This document shows positions 37,663-48,400 of a stretch of 64,000 bases of DNA, in pieces. The number at the start of each line of letters is the position of its first letter. Positions within the stretch are counted from its first letter, which is position 1. The stretch covers positions 1-64,000 of the forward strand of contig ADNK01000257.1 in assembly GCA_000320545.1 (NCBI GenBank). The letters run 5' to 3'. A program made the position numbers and the translations under genes. This DNA is from Bigelowiella natans CCMP2755. Its lineage: Eukaryota; Cercozoa; Chlorarachniophyceae. Below the pieces are notes generated by a model that had not been told where the DNA came from, did no database searches, and saw only the letters and a list, made by a program, of their open reading frames with translations.

Positions 37663-38532
37663 GGTTGAACCCTTTCGATTTCTATGCTGACCGTGACTGC
37701 TTGGACAGAGCGTAAAGCTTTTTCAACTCAGAAACGGACAAAGAACCCGCTCTGTTCAACTCCACTCAATTCAATGCCTTGATGTGCGTCACGGCCGATG
37801 GTCTGTCGCTCACTGGCTTTCCCTTTGGCATGCGAGAGCATTGTGCACAGGTAACAGGTAGGGATCATCAAAGCTGCGTTTCTGTACGTTTTAGAGCAAG
37901 CGTGCTGATGCAGCACAAAAAGGAGAGCCTGTGTGTACACGCGCAGCACAAAAAACGTGGGGAAAAAAAACGCAGACAGTACGCCACGATGCCGAAAAAC
38001 GGACATTGCGACGAACCAACAACATCGGATGAGAACGATCCAAATATTAGATCTAGTGATGTTCAGATCCAGCCTAATTCCGCAACGTACGAACAAGAAC
38101 GTTATCTTATCCCAATAAAAAACTGAACAAATTCATGTCGCCACGTTCACGCGCTCGGATGTCTTCTGGAATTGGTGGCCTCGCCTGGCCTTATTATTGG
38201 AAATAAAATCCTAAGAAATGCAGGGGGTTTTACGGGAATTTTTTGCTAATAAGATTTCCAATCTACAATCATGAACACCGGGCACCGAAAATAACACCCA
38301 ATTATTCTCTTTTATGCTTGTCATATGTCATAAGTCACAAAATATCCTATTTTAATGGATTTTCGCAAGGAAATTTGTCTAAAATTGGTCTGAATTAATC
38401 GATTCAGAACGGTATGCTCCTGGAATAATGATGGCAGCGGACCACACGAGCTATCGTCGCCTGAAAAAGCGATTCCACTTTCTCGTCACCTCATACCTCA
38501 ACTACTTTCGTCAAGGACCAGGTTGACTTAGA
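37663..38532. promoter_or_regulatory. Divergent spacer between the Reeler/DOMON and lectin genes
   Basis: Should contain both promoters. A plus-strand frame from the ATG at 37989 (MPKNGHCDEPTTSDENDPN) and another at 38427 are open but short and unsupported; either could be a 5' exon of the lectin gene. Confidence 0.4.
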
Positions 38533-39001
38533 ATGAATATTTTCGATGGAATGTTCGCAAAATTGAGTACAAGTAAGCTCACCATCATTGCCTTTGTCGT
38601 CTCTCTGTGCCGTATCCAGGAAATCGGTCTGGCACGAGTAGGTGTATGCTTGGGTTCCTCTTCGGAGCATTAGCCTTGTTTGTCACTGCTGCACTCGCCT
38701 GGTCAATCGTCACACATATTAAGGTGTTTGGGCGTTCAATTTAGCTGGAATTTGGGTCTTCAGGGAACCTGTTACGTGAAAATTTCGGCTCTGCATGATT
38801 TGATTATTACCAAATGCAGGATGGTAGCGAATTGGATGGCTCAAGAAATTTTCGGGATCCAAGCGTAAGAGTTGATGCTTGGAACAATTTCTTAAAGTCC
38901 CGGGATTTGAGAATAGTGCAGATTGTAGCTGATCAAGACAGCTCCTCGTCGCACCCTCGTTGTGTTGACATACGACTGAAGGTATCCTATATTGTGTTTT
39001 G

Positions 39002-39049
<48 letters not shown>

Positions 39050-39708
39050 CTCAGGGACGCATTTAGTCAAGTAATTAAACTAACCTACCAAAAAATTATC
39101 TGAAAATAAATAGATGTGCTCAAAATTCTTTTCATTCCTCTGCATGCTTGGTCAGGATTCGGAACCCATGGAGAGTCTATCTATACAGCTCTACAAATGC
39201 AATAACAAGAAGAATCAAATGTGAGAGCAATATCTTCAATCACATTAATGTAAATCTCACTCCATCACCATCTCATACAGGTGGGTGTTGCACAACGATA
39301 ATTCGATTCGAAGGTATCATCTGTTCCTATTGCCATCGTTTGCTTTGGTGCATCTGCTTCTTGTGGGCAGGGCCACAACTACTCGTCATTGAAATTTCAT
39401 TTTTGATCATGCAGTCAACTTGAAAATATGAGCTATTGCTTGGACTATGCTATGATGGAGGTAATGTACTCAAAACTCCATTTTCAGATCGAGATTAAAA
39501 CCTTGTTTTTCATTTCCCAGGAACGGTTAAAGATGACCAAATGCTCAGAGGATATAGCGAAATGGAGGTTGATATGCGTTTGCATGACATATTTCCATCG
39601 TCACAATAATATTCCTACGTATCCAATATGATAAGAGCTGAGTGCTTCGAACTTGTTTCGTTCCTAATCCATGTTCCACCACTTCTTACTTCAAAGCACC
39701 ACAAATAG
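38533..39708 (+). CDS. Type II membrane protein with a beta-trefoil (ricin-B-type) lectin domain
   Basis: Eight exons in phase total 570 bases, giving 189 residues: 38533-38572, 38620-38723, 38820-38981, 39156-39220, 39281-39313, 39415-39460, 39521-39567, 39636-39708 (TAG). A short cytoplasmic start (MNIFDGMFAKLSTRNRSGTS) is followed by a membrane helix (MLGFLFGALALFVTAALAW). The outside part reads like a single carbohydrate-binding trefoil: CVDIRLK, then SIQLYKCNNKKNQMWVLHND, SYCLDYA, and finally MTKCSEDIAKW, that is, C..L.....QLY.C..K.NQ.W and a CLD motif. Only the lectin-type domain is present; no enzymatic toxin chain and no glycosyltransferase domain are visible. The likely role is sugar binding at the cell surface or in the Golgi. 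The last exon is the least certain. Confidence 0.78.
39007..39049. repeat. (TA)n microsatellite in a lectin-gene intron
   Basis: About 21 TA units between the exons 38820-38981 and 39156-39220. Confidence 0.95.
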
Positions 39709-40799
39709 CTTCAACACTCATCCCGAAATCTTAAGGATCATCATCCCCTTGTCAGGTATATTAAAAACACGGGCGAGATACAGTTACTAGCAGATGAATC
39801 TGTGCTTCCCAAGTGCCTCACTACGTACAAACATGGCAACCACGAATTCCTAAAAATGAAACCTTGCCGAACTGGATCATCTGACTCGTCAACACAAAAA
39901 TTTGACCTGCTGTGAGGATGGCGACGACGGCATGTAATGATAATAAATGTGAGAATGATAAAAATTTAATGATTATTCACATGTGAAACTAAACGCAATG
40001 CAAGGCAAGGAGATAGACTGACCTTTGCACGTAGTGTTTGATGCAAGCTTCGTGTGTGTGATCACATCGTAAACATTGTAGCTGGTCATTGGTAGACGCG
40101 CATAGATTGCGCTGTGCTGAACAATCCATGACCAGTGAAAATTTCGAAAAATCTTATGTCAGTTACTAGCTAGCTAGGTTAGCCGCTAGCTAGCTAGATT
40201 TTACAGGGAAATTGGCGTGCCGTGTGGACCTGCACGCTTTCTCTGGCTCAAACAATGCACGTCCCTAAATGCAACAAGCCGCGCCTTTAGCTAGGACATC
40301 TCTTGATATATTGATGAACAAGGCAAAGCAGTGTAAATTCAGCTTGTCGTTGACGCATTCTAGCATAGGATACATCCATCTTATCATGTTGTAGCTACCG
40401 CTGTAGTTTGTGCCATGCCCAAGCTAGCAAGGAATGTTCAGAACCAATATGTATGCACGTGTGCAGTACGTAGATGTACGCGCAATTACGAGAACCCGGT
40501 CTTGGCTGAAATAACTAAAGAAATATTTTCTGTTCTTATATCGAGCTAGTTATTTAATCGTAGCTAAAGCATGCATTATACATAGCTTTTGGTAGTCTCT
40601 TTGGTTAGATGTTACACATGATTCCTCCTGCTAGCTACAGACACCTATGAACATATTCGCGTCTGGATCTGTACAAATGTTCAGCTGTACACCCTGTTCT
40701 CTATAACGTTCACATTATTTATGTGTAAGTTTACACACGAAAGTGTTTTCTGTCATTTCCAAAATTGAAGATTTCCCAGATCGAATGAATTCCTAAATA
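39709..40799. other. Convergent spacer
   Basis: Between the lectin (+) and flavin reductase (-) 3' ends. It holds CTAGCTAG words at 40165-40196 and otherwise AT-rich sequence. No gene seen. Confidence 0.6.
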
Positions 40800-41767
40800 C
40801 TACCAATGATTTTCGTTCCAGTTCTTATCCTGTTCTACATTCCACCGTGTTCCAATAGTACCATATTCCAGCCCTCCCATTCTTGCAACTGTTTCGAGAC
40901 TCAGATCATGTATAGTCACCGAACCATCTGCGTGTTCATTGACGAGGCTGTCCTGTAAATGTGTTATGAGAATCTTCCCAATTACAACGGTAGAACTGCC
41001 GTATTTTGTTGAATCCCCAACTGGGATGAGATTCAGCAGCTTGCATTCTAACTGAATCGGCGATTCCATTATTCGTGGCGCAGCGACTTGATCCGAGGGC
41101 ATTGGTGTAAGCTTGGCCACACTAAACTCATCAATCTCAGGATCAAACTCTTTTGAAGTTTCATACATTTGTGCGAAAGCACCAGTAGTCACGTGGTTGA
41201 CGACAAATTCTCTCGTGCAGATTATATTCCTTAGTGTATCCTTCCACTGCCCAGGGCCACAATAGTAAGAGTAAACGAGTGAAGGATAATGTGAAGGAAG
41301 AATGGTCGCGTACTATCTCATACATCTCTCACACATTCTCTCTCTCTCTCTCTGCCTTCTTTGTGTATGTATTAGGAGTGTTAATGATGATGCACATCAA
41401 ATTCACAAGATATTAGGTCACAAATAGCAATCTTCAACATTTTCACGCGAATTTCCACTCTCAAACACAGACACACACACACACACACACACATACACAC
41501 ACGAGCCTACGTATGCACAGTGCACAACATTATACTCACCCGTCCAGACTTTTTGGTGGTAAGGGATAGGGCAAGTGTTGGGGGATCTGAAGTCACCGGC
41601 CTTCATTGTTACAAGAGTGGATAAATAATAAATGGAATTAAACTTGGATCTTCAGAGAAAAGGCCACTAACAACACCACCTACATGAAGAAGCTTAAGGG
41701 AGCGACATTGTTTATCCCGTCCTCATCAACAGTACTGATCCACGCGATCGGACGTGGTGTTATTGCA
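40800..41767 (-). CDS. Flavin reductase-like FMN-binding split-barrel protein (5' exons unresolved)
   Basis: Three exons join in phase: 41767-41684 (ITPRPIAWISTVDEDGINNV, then APLSFF), 41599-41540 (PVTSDPPTLALSLTTKKSGR) and 41246-40800 (WKDTLRNIICTREFVVNHV, through LECKLLNLIPVGDS and VVIGKILITHL to the TAG). This is the typical order of the flavin reductase-like domain: PRPIAW-STxxxDGxxNxAPxSFF, the SxDPPTxxxS strand, then KDTLxNI and EFVVN. Such proteins bind FMN and transfer electrons from NAD(P)H. The N-terminal 20-40 residues were not found; open frames at 41796-42206 and 42210-42413 on the same strand may contain them. The gene is divergent from the histone deacetylase gene. Confidence 0.85.
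41337..41495. repeat. (TC)n and (AC)n microsatellites in a flavin reductase intron
   Basis: A short TC run at 41337-41352 and an AC run at 41468-41492 fall in the intron between exons 41540-41599 and 40800-41246. Confidence 0.85.
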
Positions 41768-42615
41768 CTGCATAATATCCTAAACAATAATGATATCATT
41801 CAAATAATACATACGGGATGAGTGTGTACAAGCTACAGTTTAGATCATTTGTGAAACTCTTTGATTTATGTCCGAGACGAGCCGATTTTGTAGACCTGTA
41901 TCGTGTTCGGAGGTCAAGCGCGTCGAAATTATAGCTTCGAAATTTAGATTCGCCGGCATCATGACAAATTCCGTCTTTGAACGTCGTCTTTGGTGCATCA
42001 ATTCTCCGATTGCATGTGGAGAGGAGGGCCAAGGAACGGTGGAAGGTCCGGGGAGGAGGGACTCTTCGGAGCATCTTTCGTTGGCAAAAAAATACTTTTT
42101 CGACATAGAATTCGCTGACGCAGAACGGATTTTTAGGGGATTTTATCCTCGGTGTATGAGTACTTGAAGCTTCATTGGTAGTAGTGGGCAGCAGCAGTTC
42201 TGGCATCTACTATTTGGAGATTCCTTCGAGTCTCTCCTCCAGGAGAAAGGTGCACTTCGTAGCTTTTGTTCCGGAAAAGCGCGCGAAAGGGTGATGTCCA
42301 AAATCCTCGAGATCGAGTACCGGTAGATCTACGCGATGAATGATCATAAATTGATTATTGTTTATGTCTCTATGTAAAAATGTCCTTGAATCTACCACGG
42401 GGTGAAGGCCCATCTACCGTACAGGCTCTAATTCGAAAGAGGGGAAGGGGACGCTGGTCCTGGCTGGCAAGAACAGGCCTGTCTCAGGTACATGGGAGCC
42501 TTCAGATCCCCATGGGTTCCTGTTTGCTCAGCTAATAGTGATCATGCGCGAACGATTGCAAGTCCAATGGCTCTAGTTGTGAAATGATACACGTAGTCAT
42601 AATTCTTCTTCCAGG
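41768..42615. other. Divergent spacer with possible 5' exons of the flavin reductase
   Basis: No domain is visible. A minus-strand frame 42413-42210 (MIIHRVDLPVLDLEDFGHHP) and one at 42206-41796 are open and could be 5' exons, but I could not join them in phase. Confidence 0.4.
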
Positions 42616-44252
42616 ATGAATCCTTCTCTAAGCCAAAGCATTGGCATCGTTGAAGCCACTGATGAAGGTGGTCGTAGCCCTTCTAAGGAAAATGAGAAAG
42701 AAGTCCCCAATGTGCCCAACTTCACCAAAGACGTTGATAAGAAGGAAAATGTCGACACTTCGGCATCCATCGATGATATTGTGAGTCAAATCACCAAACT
42801 CTCGATCAAAAAGTCCGACACAGAAGAAGATTCCAAAGGTCATAAAACTTCTGGAGAGGGTTAACTATTTGATTTAGTGTTTCTCATATGCAACAGTGAA
42901 AACGGCTTTTACATGGGATAGTCGGTGCCTGAAACACGAGGCGAACCGTGACCATCTAGAGAAACCGGAAAGAGTGCGTAAATAAGCTATCGTATTCACT
43001 ATTATTTCTCTCACATTTTACATATTGCCTAGGTAGTGGAGATTTTAAATGAAATAAAGCACCAGGGCCTTTTCTCGAAGTTACAGATGGTGGAGGGGCG
43101 TCTGGCAAGTAAGGAGGAGTTGTGTAGAGAGGAGGGTGGATATGGTCCTCACACGAAAGACCATGTCAAAACAGTTGATGATTCCGTACACCTCACCTTC
43201 AAGCCTAGAGTAAAAAGCGAGGACGATCCGGAAGACTCCAAACTGTATCCTCCTTGTCACTACATAGATTCCGACACATACGTAAATGAATACTCCAACA
43301 TTGCTGCGAGGACAGCTGTTGGTTGTGTGCTGAACGTAACAAAATCTGTTCTAGAAGGGAGCGCTACAAATGGGTTTGCAGCCATACGCCCCCCTGGCCA
43401 TCATGCCGGGTTCCACAACTTCAGTGGATTCTGCCTTTACAATAATGTTGCTGCAGCTGCAAAATATGCGAAGGAAAAATTTCCTGAGATCTGCAAGAAG
43501 ATTCTGATACTTGATTGGGATGTTCACCACGGAGATGGAACTCAACAGATATTTTATGAAGATCCCAGTGTGCTATTTATTTCTATCCATCGATTCACGA
43601 AAGATTTTTTCCCCTGCACAGGACGAGCGAGCGAAGTTGGTAAGGGTCGTGGAAAGGGCTATAACATCAATATACCGTTAGAACAGGCTGGGCTTGGAAA
43701 TCAGCATTATGCTGCAGTTTTCAAGCACATCGTTATTCCAGTGGCCCAAAGATTTTCGCCCGACCTCATCCTCATTAGTGCAGGGTTCGATAAACTATTT
43801 ATTTTCTCATTTCTTTAATTAACTGAAACTCTCTTTAGATTCGACTGCGTCGTAGGTGACCCTGTTGGAGGAATGAATGTACCAAATAAAAAATACAATG
43901 ATTATAAGCTTCTTTCCTAATTATGATACTTTTCAATGGCTAGGTCACTCCTGAGGGTTTGAAAGCACTTACTGAAATGCTAATGGCCCCGGAAATACAG
44001 AAAGATGGCCGAATTGTAATGGTCTTAGAAGGGGGCTACAATACTAAGATGGTCGCTAAAGCTGCGACTCGTTGTCTAGAGGCTCTGATGGGACACCACG
44101 GACCTCAACTGGATCCCATAAGTATTGATCGAGAAAATACAACGGATGGCAAATTTTCGACTACAATACAGAATTGTCTCCGAGTTCACTCCCGATATTG
44201 GCCTTTGAAGTATGAAATTCGAAGATCTTCGAGGAGACCCAAAAAGGCTTAG
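42616..44252 (+). CDS. Class II-type histone deacetylase
   Basis: Five exons total 1422 bases, giving 473 residues: 42616-42859, 42897-42973, 43033-43784, 43839-43878, 43944-44252 (TAG). Deacetylases of this family remove acetyl groups from lysines with a zinc ion. Visible motifs are HEANRDHLEKPER near the start of the catalytic domain, AAIRPPGHHAGF with the His pair at about residues 230-231, LILDWDVHHGDGTQ with the zinc ligands Asp270 and His272, SAGFD with Asp360 (formed only after splicing at 43784/43839), and LEGGYN with the catalytic-type Tyr at about 403. The 80-residue N-terminus is charged and low-complexity, with KKE and KSDTEED patches. A basic end (RRSSRRPKKA) may be a nuclear signal. 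All key residues are present, so it should be active on histones or other proteins. Confidence 0.93.
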
Positions 44253-45095
44253 GATGAAGATGTAATATATAGGTTTGCCGCCTGTGCTCACAGTGCATAT
44301 CCTAGTATCCGATAATTTTTACTGCCTTGTACTCTATACTGCTTTCATACATTCTAGTTTCGAGACATAAGAAATAGTGAAAGTATAGTAAATTGTGCGA
44401 GAGGTTCGAGAGTGAGGCATGAATCAGATCAAAAAGAGTAAAGGCTTGAAAATTGTGTGAAGAGAACAGCAGGCGCAATGCTCCTTTGAGCGATGTCTCG
44501 TACTTTACACGCTGACGAATATGTACGTAGATTGTTCATAAAATTGAAGTAGATGGACACCAACAAGAAGCCTCACTGTTGGTCGTTTATATGTCGCGCA
44601 CAAGCGATTTATCACATTACGTCAAAGCCTTGCACAGCTATTATATGCGGTGTATGTGATATCTATGTGATCACAGCTCAAGCTTTTTAAGAGCGCACCT
44701 ACCTACATGCATATGTACGATGTACACGACAGGTAAAGCACCAAAGCAGCTGCCTAGTATGCATGTTGCACGCATTATACGCATGTATGTACATAGGCGC
44801 TACGACATAAAAATCATGCACACATGTAGTAAAAAGCACTGCTAGACTATCGTAGCCACAACGTGTGCAGCCACAAATGTTATTATTATACTTAATCGCA
44901 TCCGCTTCGTTATCATCACACAGCAGCATCGTGGCATCTAGGCATGAGAACATGATCATTATTATACTTGTTCATTGGTTTCGCACCATATCACCTTTGT
45001 TGAATAGGTACCGAGACTACTTACTTGACCACGAGCGAACAACATGCAGAACTAGCAAATGAACATCATCAGGCTACACATTCGTATAGCATGAA
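44253..45095. other. Spacer left of the LTR retrotransposon
   Basis: AT-rich sequence with no exon chain or domain. It ends at 45091-45095 with atgaa, the left copy of the retrotransposon's target duplication. Confidence 0.6.
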
Positions 45096-45420
45096 TGTAG
45101 CGCGTACCACTACGCGGGCACAAGTCACGTGCGACAACAAAGGGGTTGTCGCGGATATAGAATATAGATAACGTAGATATTAATACAGCATAGGCACGTG
45201 GGTTCCGGCGGGACTCATGGCAGCACACCGGAAGTGTGCTGCCCCACGTGCGGCGGCATTCGCGAAAGCTTCGCGAATGATTACGCAGTGCACGATTTAA
45301 TAAAAATATAATCTTTAATAAAAATAAACACAACTCTTCAAAAGGAAGCAAACGTGCCTTTCCCCCCCCCTGCCTACTTGTGCACGTAGCGCCTCGGCCT
45401 GTGAACACCTTACGCGCAAC
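45096..45420 (+). repeat. 5' LTR
   Basis: Starts tgtagcgcgtaccactacgc and ends ccttacgcgcaac. It contains an AT-rich core with two aataaaaat(a) copies near 45300-45330 that could act in transcription or polyadenylation, and a run of C at 45362-45370. It includes internal inverted segments such as cacaccggaagtgtg. Confidence 0.95.
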
Positions 45421-45460
45421 AACCTTTGGCTTCCACACACGGGAAACGATTTGACTAACA

Positions 45461-48400
45461 ATGTCACAGCAGCTAGAAGAACAGCAGGACTTTGGCTCGC
45501 AGGCCGTGCAAGGGCACGAGCAGAAACAGGAAAGGAAGGGCGATACGGACGCTAAGGAAGGAGGAGGAACACCTCCACAGGCACCGCCGGGACCAGCACC
45601 CGGGATTAAGAAAGCAGATGCAGCAGCAGAGGCACTGGAGAACTTCTACGAGGCGGACGACGAGGACGTGGCCGCCGAAAGCAAGAAGGTCGTAATGGCA
45701 TTACGAGCCTTGCGACCCAGGGCGAGCAACTACGCCAAACTGAAAGTATCGATAGAATACAAGTATCAGACACATGATGTTTGGGCAGCTATCATGCAGG
45801 ACATCATGGATTACGAAGCAGACTTACCTCCAGAGTGGGCAGCTTTGTTTAGGAACGACGGGGGTCTGGGCGCCTCGCGGGGGACGACCCAGAGCACCGT
45901 CAAGCAGCAGCAGCCGGTACAGCGGAACACCCAGTTCATGTCTGTTAAAACAGCACCGGTTATGATAACGAAATACAACGGGAAAAGAGGTGAGGCAAGG
46001 AGGTGGTGGAAGAACGCTAGGAGTATACTCTGCGACTTTACCCCTAACCCCACCGAAAACGACAAGCTCAAATGGCTAGCTATAATAAAGCAAGCCATGG
46101 ACCTTTACGAGACAGGCAGGACCCGGATCAGGCAGCTAGAGAAAATACACACTACAGTTAGTGGGCTACGAGACGTTGAGGCGATAATGAAGGCTTTTGT
46201 AAATGAACAGGATGCTAACTCCCTACCCCAGGCTATTAGAAAATACAGAGCAATGATGCAGCATGAGAGAGAACCTGTTAGAGACTTTGCCACGCGCTTC
46301 CAGGATATGATCGACGAACTACATGATTTTAATTACAACACAGGTGATGATCAGGCAAGGTTTGAAGAGTTCAAGTTAAAGATAAAGGAATCCACTTACG
46401 TTACGGAGAAAGGCTACACCACGATGGAGGCAGCAGTGCAGGCTATATCCCTACGCGAGCAGGAGCAGGACCGCAAGTTTACCAGCCCTAAGGTACCTGG
46501 CATAGGAAACATTAACGCTATTAAGCCGCAGCGAGACTGGTACAAGGACAGGGAAGGTAACCGACGTTGCGGATACTGCTCACGTAAAGGGAAACACACC
46601 GCTAAAGACTGCAGAGACAGGAAAGAAGGACGACCCAGGATGACGATCAGGCAGCTCAACGAACACTACGAGAAGTTAAAGAGAAAGAAAGGCAGAGGAC
46701 AAGGATATAACAACAGCAAATGGCAAGGCAGCAACAACGGGAAGAACAATAAATATAAGAACAAAAAGCAGAACAGTATCAATGCTATACAGCAGCAGAT
46801 AAACGGAATATTAGATCACCTTAAGCAGGCGCCGACGAAGACAGCAGTACCAGCAACGCAGGACCAAGACAAGCCCATGACCCTAGACGACATAAAGAAC
46901 TTAGGAGTATGCAACATTAATGACGAAGACGCTAACAGGACTATCAAAGTTGCTATGACCAAGGTTAAAGTTAAAGACAGCTACGGAGACTACAAGAAAC
47001 TACCTGCCCTTTGGGATAGTGGCAGCATGCCGAAGTCCTTCATAAGCCTAAGCACAGTAAGAAGGTTAGGACTATTGGATCAAGTGACTAAGAAAGAACG
47101 TAAATATGCTCAAGCAGACGGAAGCTCTTCCATGAAGACCGTCGGTGAGCTAATGCTAAAGCTACAGATACCTGGCAGCGACGCGGAGACCCAAATCAAG
47201 ACCCGAGTAGCCATGACTTTATCCATGGAACTACTCCTCGGACAGGATGCCCTAGAAAAATTAGGGGGGATCATATCATTCTACAATCACAAGATATACT
47301 TTGCTAAGTTGCCAAAGAAGTCAGGCAGGACCATCAGCCAGAACATGATACGGCTTGACGAGTGGACCTCTGAGTCAAGCGTTAATGCGTTAGAGTTTAT
47401 GGACCTAGCGGACAACAAGCTACCTACACCTACCGAGCTACGGAAGAAGAACCCCGGCAAGACCATCCGACAGATAACGGAGCTACTGGACAAGACCCCC
47501 CCAGCTGATGATTGGGATATCGACAAAGGCAAAAAGTACATTAATAAAATATTAAACGAGAAGTACTCTGACATCACCAAGCCGACGACGAAGCCCTCCA
47601 GCAAGCTTACCCCAGTAAAGATCGAGCTAAAGAAGGGATACGAAGAGTGCATCATCAATGACCCAGAACATAGGCGACCGGAAGCGGACTGGGAAAAGAT
47701 AGAGTGGCAGATCAATGAATGGGCAAAGGAAGGGAAGATAGAGCCAAGCAACTCACCATGGAACGTGAGACATGTGCTAGCTAAGAAACCTACTTACCCT
47801 TTCTTCCGCCTGGCGCACAACTTCATCCGCCACAACCGAGTAATAAAGAGGATCCAGACACCTACACCAAGGATAGATGACGTTATTGAACACGTCATAG
47901 GATACAAATACTACTCTTCCCTAGATAAAAATGAATCATACATGCAGACACCCATCCACAAAACCTCCCGCCCCATTACCGCGTTCTCCAGCAGGCACAG
48001 GAAGTGGCACTTCGTCGTATTCCCTTACGGCCTAAGCATATCAGGGGATGCGTTCAGTAGTCAGAACTACAGGGCATACACACATGATGGGATGGCGTCT
48101 GTGTTGTGGGTGTTTGTGTTTGTGTATGTGGATGATGACATAATATGTACCAACACAGTCGTCGCTCAGATCTTCCTCCTGGAAAATATATTTATTAGGT
48201 TTGCACACTTCGGTTTTACTATTAGACTGCAGAAGTGTACATTCCTAGCTACAAGAATCAAGTGGTGTGGATATTACCTGGAGCAAGGCCGCATCACCCC
48301 AAACCCCGAGAAAGTAGCAGCACTACAGCAAGCCCCTAAACCTAAGAATGCAAAGGAGTTAAAGTCATTCTTGCAGACTGCAGCTTGGATACTACGTAGG

